Shown here: one piece after another, positions 58,284 through 64,000 of the stretch | Position numbering within the stretch: the first letter of the stretch is position 1 | Layout: each line of letters starts with the position of its first letter | Source: Pseudomonas sputi | Lineage (GTDB): Bacteria > Pseudomonadota > Gammaproteobacteria > Pseudomonadales > Pseudomonadaceae | Direction: 5' to 3' | NCBI RefSeq assembly: GCF_021603585.1 | Contig: NZ_BQHI01000013.1 | Span: 1 to 64,000 of the forward strand | DNA length: 64,000 nt | Translations under genes and position numbers: made by a program | The notes under the pieces: model-generated | Database searches by the model: none | What the model was told of the DNA's origin: nothing | What the model saw: the letters and a program-made list of their open reading frames with translations, nothing else

Positions 58284-58387
58284 GTTTGCCCGCTCGAAAA
58301 GTTGCCCTGAACCGCTGCCGTTCTGCGACGACAGCGCCTGTCTCGGTGTCTTGGCATTCGCTCGAGCGAGTAGCAGACAACGCCCTT

Positions 58388-58401
58388 TGTTAGCGCTAAC
58401 A
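58388..58401. promoter_or_regulatory. LacI-type operator
   Basis: TGTTAGCGCTAACA, a perfect 14-bp palindrome with the central CG expected for LacI/GalR operators, in the TonB receptor-lacI divergent intergenic region. Confidence 0.75.
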
Positions 58402-58488
58402 TCACCAGTATTGGCAAGCCCGACATAGACCGTCCAATACTGAAAAATTACTTTTATATGCGTTTTGGTTTTTAAGAAGGATCGTGCC

Positions 58489-59526
58489 TTGAGCGAAGAA
58501 AAGCCCCGCAAACGCCGTGGCGCCGGTCGCGTGACCCTCAACGCGGTGGCACACCAGGCCGGTGTTTCGGCGATCACCGTGTCGCGCTATTTCAACCAGC
58601 CGGAACAGGTCTCGCCCGAACGCCGCGAACGGATCGCGGCGGTAGTCGCGGAGCTGGGTTATGTGCCGAATCTGGTGGCCGGCGGGCTCGCTTCGGCGCG
58701 GGGGAAAATCGTTGGCATGGTGATCCCGAACATTTCCGGGCCGATCTTCGCCAACACCATTCAGGGCTTCAGCGACACCCTCAGCCGTCACGGTTATCAG
58801 CTGTTGCTGGCCTCGAGTTACTTCAGCACTGAACAGGAAGAAAACGCCGTGCGGGCGTTCCTCGGCTGGTCGCCGGCGGCGCTGGTGGTCACCAGCCACT
58901 TCCATAGCGCGGGCACGGAAAAGATGCTCGCCGAAGCGGATATCCCGGTGATCGAAACCTGGGATTACCAACCGGATCGCGAGCCGATGCAGATCGGTTT
59001 TTCGCACTTTGAAGTGGGGGTCAACGCCGCTCGCTATCTGCACGGCAAGGGTTATCGACGCATCGCCTTCGTGCAGAACAGCGTACCCGGCGACTTCAGC
59101 GCGCTGGAACGCCGCGACGGCTATGCGGCGACCGTCCGCGAGTTGGGCCTGGAGCCCTGGGTATTCGCACCCGACGCCGATCGCGCGCCGTTCGAGGCCG
59201 GCAAACAAGCGATGCAAGCGCTGATGAACGCCTCACCACGGCCCGACGCCATCCTCTTCGCCAACGACAACCTCGCCGCTGGCGGCCTGCTGGCCGGACA
59301 ACGCGCCGGCCTCAACATCCCCGAAGACTGCGCCGTCCTCGGCTTCGGCGACTATCCGTTCGCCGAGATGCTGCTGCCGAGCCTGAGCACCATCAAGCCG
59401 CCGGCGCTGGAGATCGGCGTATTGGCGGCAACGCGGGTGCTGGAAAGCCTGGGCGTATTGCCGAGCGATGAGGTGCAGCGGTTGAATCTGCTGCAGTGCA
59501 CGGTTATTGAGCGGGAAAGTACCTGA
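58489..59526 (+). CDS. LacI-family transcriptional regulator
   Basis: 345 residues from a TTG at 58489 with AAGGA 7 nt upstream. HTH at about 15-35 (VTLNAVAHQAGVSAITVSRYFNQPEQVS) and periplasmic-binding-protein-like effector domain (VGMVIPNISGPIFANTIQGF, GFGDYPFAEMLLPSLSTI). Divergent from the TonB receptor operon, which it likely represses through the palindrome between them. Confidence 0.9.
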   Translation: MSEEKPRKRRGAGRVTLNAVAHQAGVSAITVSRYFNQPEQVSPERRERIAAVVAELGYVPNLVAGGLASARGKIVGMVIPNISGPIFANTIQGFSDTLSRHGYQLLLASSYFSTEQEENAVRAFLGWSPAALVVTSHFHSAGTEKMLAEADIPVIETWDYQPDREPMQIGFSHFEVGVNAARYLHGKGYRRIAFVQNSVPGDFSALERRDGYAATVRELGLEPWVFAPDADRAPFEAGKQAMQALMNASPRPDAILFANDNLAAGGLLAGQRAGLNIPEDCAVLGFGDYPFAEMLLPSLSTIKPPALEIGVLAATRVLESLGVLPSDEVQRLNLLQCTVIEREST

Positions 59527-59547
59527 CCCAAATCCTGTAAATCAGCC

Positions 59548-59949
59548 TTAAGCCGACAATTCGCGCAAGGCAGCAGCGGCCAAAAATCCGGAGCGGGAAC
59601 TGTAGCGCTGGTCACGCCGAACCGTCTGATCGATACGCTCCAGCAACTGTTCCGGCAGCGTAGCGTTGAAGCGCACCGACTTACCGAAATAGGGTGTGAT
59701 ATCAAACTCGACCACACCCCAGATACCGCCGGCGTAATCCGGATTCTCGAGATGGGCATCAATGTCCTGGATCCGAGGTAACGGCGCGCCATCAGCGACC
59801 AATCCCTCATAGTGCAAGGCCAGAGCCTCCAGAGTATTGTCAAAAGCTTCGGCTACCGTAGTGCCTGCGGAGAAGCACCCCGGTACATCCGGGATAATCA
59901 CTCCGTAGTCTGAGTCGGCATCCTTGTGCAAAACGACCGGGAATTTCAT
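59548..59949 (-). CDS. hicB: HicB-family antitoxin
   Basis: 133 residues from the ATG at 59949 (AAGGA 9 nt upstream). N-terminal HicB domain FPVVLHKDADSDYGVIIPDVPG, then a C-terminal ribbon-helix-helix (VRFNATLPEQLLERIDQTV) that binds the operon promoter. Neutralises HicA. Confidence 0.9.
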   Translation of the reverse strand: MKFPVVLHKDADSDYGVIIPDVPGCFSAGTTVAEAFDNTLEALALHYEGLVADGAPLPRIQDIDAHLENPDYAGGIWGVVEFDITPYFGKSVRFNATLPEQLLERIDQTVRRDQRYSSRSGFLAAAALRELSA

Positions 59950-60008
59950 GTAAGTGAGTCCTTCCTCTGACATGTCCATGAACGGACTTTCGTTTCCAAT
60001 CACAGGCT

Positions 60009-60191
60009 TCATTTCAAACCCGCCTGTTTGAAAATGCTGTTGATCGTACCCTTGGGAAGATCCGAATCCGGATGCTTGATCGTCACCCTCCCTGGCTTGC
60101 CCGGATGTTTGTATTGGTGGTGACTGCCTTTGACGGCGACCAGATAACAGCCATCCTCCTCGATCATCCTGATCATTTCCCGACTACGCAT
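60009..60191 (-). CDS. hicA: HicA-family mRNA interferase
   Basis: 60 residues from the ATG at 60191. dsRBD-like fold with catalytic His in VKGSHHQYKHP and the ending GTINSIFKQAGL. Cleaves mRNA. Upstream of hicB with a 59-bp gap, the usual hicA-hicB order. Confidence 0.88.
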   Translation of the reverse strand: MRSREMIRMIEEDGCYLVAVKGSHHQYKHPGKPGRVTIKHPDSDLPKGTINSIFKQAGLK

Positions 60192-60244
60192 TTCCTTCGC
60201 CCTGCTCGACAGCAAGAGCTGCGTACTTTGGAAGCTGGAAGTCC

Positions 60245-60274
60245 TGTCCAATACACACCATACACACTTGGACA
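60245..60274 (-). promoter_or_regulatory. candidate HicB operator
   Basis: TGTCCAA (60245-60251) and TTGGACA (60268-60274) form an inverted repeat with tacacac direct repeats between, 54 bp before hicA. Confidence 0.45.
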
Positions 60275-60456
60275 AATATTAGCCTACCAGGCAGACAAGT
60301 ATTTAATAGCCAGATCGGCGGTGAGCGCGCCTGACACGCGGCCCACATAAACAGATAGATACGTGCCGAGATGTGTCGAACGACATGAGGCTGACAGCTG
60401 GCCTATGCTCAACATGAGCAAAGCCAGGACGATTCATTCACAGGCAAATCCCGACC

Positions 60457-60717
60457 ATGCACACCGCAATCATCATCTTCTTCGGCCTGATCCTGCTGGC
60501 GCTGATGTTCTACATCGGCGAGCGCATCGGCTTCAGTCGGCAGACGCTGGCTTATGGTTTCGCAGCGTTGTGGCTGGCGTTGACGGTGATCAATGGTGCG
60601 GTTGGCGTGGTGCACGCCGGGCAGCCGCTGGGGTCGGAGATTGCGATCGGCAGTGCCGTGTATGGCGTGCCGCTGGCGGCGATGGTGTTGTTCATGGTGC
60701 TGAGCGCCGAGACCTGA
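60457..60717 (+). CDS. small inner-membrane protein
   Basis: 86 residues with three predicted TM helices: TAIIIFFGLILLALMFYIG, LAYGFAALWLALTVINGAVGVV and YGVPLAAMVLFMVL. No conserved motif recognised. It is convergent with betT, 25 nt from its stop. The preceding 265-bp gap holds only the hicA promoter. Confidence 0.6.
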   Translation: MHTAIIIFFGLILLALMFYIGERIGFSRQTLAYGFAALWLALTVINGAVGVVHAGQPLGSEIAIGSAVYGVPLAAMVLFMVLSAET

Positions 60718-60741
60718 AAGCGTCCCGGCGCCCTGCCCCGA

Positions 60742-62742
60742 TCAACGCACCAGATGCAGGAACTGCATGTGCCGTTCGTACTGGTCGAGGATGTCGTTGA
60801 TGATCTGCTCTTTGGTGTAGCCGACCAGATCGTAGTCCTGACTGCCCTCGCTCAGGTGCACTTCGGCGCGGTAATAGCGGCGATTGTTGAGCTGTTTGGA
60901 GCCCATGCCACCGCGGGCGAACGACGGCGTGAAATAGCCGCGCATCTGCACCTGATAGATGAACGGGTGCTGCTCACCGTGACCGATTTCCAGGCTGACG
61001 CTGTCGTGAGCCGGATCCGGTTGCGTCACGACATTCAGGCCCTTCTCGGCGAACACCGCCGTCACTTCTTCGATGGCCGGTTTCACCGTGGTGTCCATGA
61101 AGCGGTACACCTCGTCCCGCGACGGGAAGTGCACAGCCTGACTCAGACGCTGGCGCCAGCCGCCCTTACCACGTCGTGAACCGGACACCGGCGCCAGCGA
61201 ATGCAGTTGCGCGATCTGCTTCTGCGACTCCAGATAGAACGCCTTGTGCAGGCCCCACATCATCAGCAGCAAGATCATCGAGAACGGCAGCGAGGTCAGC
61301 ACCACCGCCGACTTCAGCGCATCGATGCTGCCGGAGAACAGCAGCGCACTGGTCACCAACGCGGTCATCGCCCCCCAGAACACCCGCAGCCATTTCGGCC
61401 CGTCTTCATCCGGATTGCCGCCCTTGGCCGACAGGGTCGAGAGCACCACGGTGCCGGAGTCGGCGGAGGTGACAAAGAACACGAAACTGATGAATACCGT
61501 CACGGCGATGACGGTCTTGCTCCACGGGTAGGTTTCCAGCAGCAGGTAGAGCGTCATCGACGGATTGTCGAGGGCCGACATGCCCAACGCCGACATACCG
61601 TGATTGAGCACCTGGTCGATGGCGCTGTTGCCGAAGATCGACATCCACGCCAGGGTGAAACCCAGCGGAATCAGCAGCACGCCGAAGACGAATTCGCGGA
61701 TGGTCCGGCCACGGGAAATCCGTGCGATGAACAGGCCCACGAACGGCGACCATGCAATCCACCAGGCCCAGTAGAAGACGGTCCAGCCGCCGAGCCAATC
61801 GCTCGGTTTGTCGTAGGCGTAGAGGTCGAAACTCTTCATCGGCAACGCGCCGAGGTAGTCGCCCAGGTTCTGGATCAGGGTGTTGAGCAAATGCTGGGTG
61901 GGGCCGGCGAACAACACGAACAGCAGCAGCGCACAGGCCAGCAGCATGTTGATGTCAGACATCACCCGCACACCTTTATCCACACCCGAGACAGCGACGA
62001 TGATTGCTGCCCCCATCATCAGCGTGATCAGGCCGACCTGAATCCACTGGGTGTGGGCGATGCCGAACAGGTAGTCCAGACCGGAGTTGAGATGGAGCAC
62101 GCCGAAGCCCATGTCCGCACCGAGGCCGAACACCGTGGCGATGATGCCGAAGCCGTCCACCGCGTAGCCGATGGGGCCGTTGATGCGCTTGCCGATCAGC
62201 GGATACAGCGCCGAACGCAAGGCCAGTGGCAGGTTGTGCCGATAAGCGAAATACGCCAGCGCCATGCCGACGAAAGCGAACACGCCCCAGCCGTGCAGGC
62301 CCCAGTGCAGAAACAGAATCTGCATCGCCTGACGCGCCGCGTCCGCCGTGCCAGCCTCACCTTGCGGCGGCTGAAGCATGTGGGTCAGCGGTTCGGACAC
62401 ACAGAAGAAAAACAGCGTGATGCTGATCCCGGCGGCGAACAGCATGCCGGCCCAGGACAGGTAACTGAATTCGGGTTCGTCGTGGTCGGCACCGAGTTTG
62501 ATCTTGCCGTAGCCCGACAATGCGGTGACCACCACGAAGATCAGATACAGGGTCATCGCGAGCATGTAGTACCAGCCGACCGTGTTGGCCGCCCAGTTCT
62601 GCGCTTCGAGAAGCCAGGCACCGGCCTGTTCCGGCATGGCGATGACTGTCAGGCCGAACAGCAGAATCACCGTCGCGGCGAACCAGAACACCGGCGGATT
62701 CATGCGCACCAGACCGCTGGCGGGGGTGGACGATGCACTCAT
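60742..62742 (-). CDS. betT: BetT-type choline/betaine BCCT transporter
   Basis: 666 residues, 12 TM helices of the BCCT family with the signature WTVFYWAWWIAWSPFVGLFIARISRGRTIREF, and a long cytoplasmic C-terminal domain (about 510-666) as in osmoregulated BetT proteins. Imports choline for glycine betaine synthesis or catabolism. The ATG is at 62742; the operator lies about 90-120 bp upstream. Confidence 0.93.
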   Translation of the reverse strand: MSASSTPASGLVRMNPPVFWFAATVILLFGLTVIAMPEQAGAWLLEAQNWAANTVGWYYMLAMTLYLIFVVVTALSGYGKIKLGADHDEPEFSYLSWAGMLFAAGISITLFFFCVSEPLTHMLQPPQGEAGTADAARQAMQILFLHWGLHGWGVFAFVGMALAYFAYRHNLPLALRSALYPLIGKRINGPIGYAVDGFGIIATVFGLGADMGFGVLHLNSGLDYLFGIAHTQWIQVGLITLMMGAAIIVAVSGVDKGVRVMSDINMLLACALLLFVLFAGPTQHLLNTLIQNLGDYLGALPMKSFDLYAYDKPSDWLGGWTVFYWAWWIAWSPFVGLFIARISRGRTIREFVFGVLLIPLGFTLAWMSIFGNSAIDQVLNHGMSALGMSALDNPSMTLYLLLETYPWSKTVIAVTVFISFVFFVTSADSGTVVLSTLSAKGGNPDEDGPKWLRVFWGAMTALVTSALLFSGSIDALKSAVVLTSLPFSMILLLMMWGLHKAFYLESQKQIAQLHSLAPVSGSRRGKGGWRQRLSQAVHFPSRDEVYRFMDTTVKPAIEEVTAVFAEKGLNVVTQPDPAHDSVSLEIGHGEQHPFIYQVQMRGYFTPSFARGGMGSKQLNNRRYYRAEVHLSEGSQDYDLVGYTKEQIINDILDQYERHMQFLHLVR

Positions 62743-62833
62743 GAACGGTGCACCTCAAGGGGTTGGAAAATGGCTGAAATGATCGGACTCAGCAAAGGCA
62801 AGCCTCCTGTTGTGAGCGGGCAGCGAACCGCCG

Positions 62834-62863
62834 GTTTAACTTGAATGAACGTTCAAGTTAAAC
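62834..62863. promoter_or_regulatory. perfect 30-bp palindromic operator (BetI-like)
   Basis: gtttaacttgaa-N6-ttcaagttaaac: 12-bp arms in perfect symmetry, with an inner tgaacgttca. This is the kind of site bound by TetR-family BetI, the choline-responsive repressor. Confidence 0.65.
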
Positions 62864-62963
62864 ATGGATAGCGCGCAAGGACTAATCGCAGGGCTCAGCG
62901 GTACCTTTCGTACGCTAGCTCAAGGAGAGGTATGACGCTGTGGCGAGGACGATCGTTCCCAAG

Positions 62964-62996
62964 TGATCGTTCCCACGCTCGGCGTGGGAATGATCA
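62964..62996. repeat. REP element, tgatcgttcccacg family
   Basis: TGATCGTTCCCACG-ctcgg-CGTGGGAATGATCA, one mismatch from the copy at 47824; lies just after the serine acetyltransferase stop. Confidence 0.75.
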
Positions 62997-63006
62997 GGTG
63001 CAATCG

Positions 63007-63933
63007 TTACTTCTGCGTCCCGTCATCATGCTGCAGATTGGCCTGGGTCAGGTTGCACCCGGCCGGCACGCTGCGGGTCAGCCACACGTTGCCGCCGATG
63101 GTCGAGCCTTTGCCGATGGTGATCCGCCCGAGAATCGTCGCCCCGGCGTAAATCACCACATCGTCCTCGACGATCGGATGGCGTGGATGGCCCTTCTGCA
63201 ACTGGCCGTCCTCGTCCGCCGGGAAGCGTTTGGCGCCGAGGGTCACCGCCTGATAAATCCTGACGCGCTCGCCGATGATCGCGGTCTCGCCGATCACCAC
63301 GCCGGTCCCGTGGTCGATGAAGAAACTGCGGCCGATCTGTGCGCCCGGGTGAATATCGATGCCGGTCGCCGAGTGGGCGATTTCCGAACTGATCCGCGCC
63401 AGCAGCGGCAGGCCTGCGCGATACAAATGGTGGGCCAGACGATGGTGAATCACCGCCAGAATGCCCGGATAGCACAGCAGCACTTCATCGACGCTGCGCG
63501 CCGCCGGATCGCCGTGATACGCCGCCAGCACATCGGTGTCGAGCAGGCTGCGCAGGCCCGGCAGTGCGAGGGCGAAATCCTGGATGATCCTGATCGCCTG
63601 CGCCTCGACTTCGGTGTCGGCCTGGGCGTTGTGACGGGCGACGTAACGCAACTCGAGTCGTGCTTGGGCCAGCAACGCATTCAGTGCGACGTCGAGGGTG
63701 TGGCCGACGTAGAAATCCTCGCTCTCCTCACGCAGATCCACCGGCCCCAGCCGCATCGGAAACAGTGCGCCGCACAAGGCTTCAAGGATCTGCGCCATCG
63801 CATCGCGGGAGGGCAATTCGCGCCCGCCCTGCTCGCCGCTGGCACGGCCATTTTGTGCACGCCACTGATCCCGCGCGGCACGCAGCTGGTTGACGATGGT
63901 CTGCAATTGCCAATGGCTGGAACGCTCGCTCAC
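63007..63933 (-). CDS. epsC: serine O-acetyltransferase (EpsC/CysE type)
   Basis: 308 residues. N-terminal helical domain, then left-handed beta-helix hexapeptide repeats (GIDIHPGAQIGRSFFIDHGTGVVIGETAIIG), with the catalytic Asp/His in the IDHGTG loop. Acetylates serine for cysteine synthesis. The extended N-terminus (about 120 residues) fits the EpsC subtype. The last 60 nt of the window are its upstream region. Confidence 0.9.
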   Translation of the reverse strand: MSERSSHWQLQTIVNQLRAARDQWRAQNGRASGEQGGRELPSRDAMAQILEALCGALFPMRLGPVDLREESEDFYVGHTLDVALNALLAQARLELRYVARHNAQADTEVEAQAIRIIQDFALALPGLRSLLDTDVLAAYHGDPAARSVDEVLLCYPGILAVIHHRLAHHLYRAGLPLLARISSEIAHSATGIDIHPGAQIGRSFFIDHGTGVVIGETAIIGERVRIYQAVTLGAKRFPADEDGQLQKGHPRHPIVEDDVVIYAGATILGRITIGKGSTIGGNVWLTRSVPAGCNLTQANLQHDDGTQK

Positions 63934-64000
63934 GGTAAAGACTCCTCACGGGCGGCCGGACGGTCTGGCCGCGTCAACGGCGACTACTTTACGGCAACCC

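Noticed and set aside
60192-60275. Longer HicA start giving 88 residues
   Set aside because: The first 28 residues are not HicA-like and cover the inverted repeat; the ATG at 60191 gives the family's usual length.

Overview
The window is chromosomal DNA from a Pseudomonas of the P. fluorescens group. High G+C, the rimA-rimB-rimK operon, envZ/ompR, pckA, dctBD, aguA, an OprD-family porin, DUF3077-type small proteins and several REP repeat families all point there. No rRNA, tRNA or CRISPR array was seen.

Layout. 1-130: 5' end of an IS256-type transposase running off the left edge. 0.2-2.2 kb: DUF3077 protein and a tautomerase/FrnE/SDR operon. 2.2-3.3 kb: accessory patch with a PBECR-like nuclease-fold gene and coding debris. 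3.5-6.6 kb: LysR regulator facing a tightly overlapping operon of an isoleucine-dioxygenase-like 2OG-Fe(II) hydroxylase, a GNAT and the AzlCD exporter, with a folded leader. 6.8-13.9 kb: OprD porin, DsbA-like oxidoreductase, agmatine deiminase and a 970-residue kinase/aminotransferase fusion. 14-25.4 kb: rmlC, dctBD, a thioesterase, cysQ-nudE, yrfG, kbp, then LysR-fdhD-formate dehydrogenase. 25.7-30.9 kb: glycine-zipper protein, thioesterase/3-hydroxyacyl-CoA dehydrogenase pair, RecQ-type helicase, small lipoprotein. 31-34.2 kb: accessory region with a lipase-fold hydrolase between two paralogous small genes, a structured RNA element, and a PaaA2/ParE-type toxin-antitoxin pair. 34.4-47.8 kb: core block pckA, hslO, PAP2 phosphatase, hslR, rimABK, envZ-ompR, tex, a thioesterase and gshA.

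48.0-51.6 kb is a complete tauABCD taurine operon. 51.7-53.6 kb holds an A+T-richer two-gene cassette (unknown protein plus an Xre/ImmA-IrrE metallopeptidase) that looks like a toxin-antitoxin or phage-defence insertion. 53.7-59.5 kb carries aldo-keto reductase, flavin monooxygenase and TonB receptor in one operon, divergent from a LacI regulator with a perfect palindromic operator between them. The window ends with hicAB, a small membrane protein, a betT choline transporter with a 30-bp palindromic operator, and a serine acetyltransferase.

Themes. Sulfur supply is repeated (tau, cysQ, serine acetyltransferase, gshA, a DszA-family monooxygenase). Ribosome modification and c-di-GMP meet in rimABK. 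The most interesting unexplained parts are the hydroxylase-acetyltransferase-exporter cassette with its leader RNA, the lipase-fold gene with its paired small genes and RNA element, and the Xre/IrrE cassette. All functions are read from sequence by eye; no database search was run.
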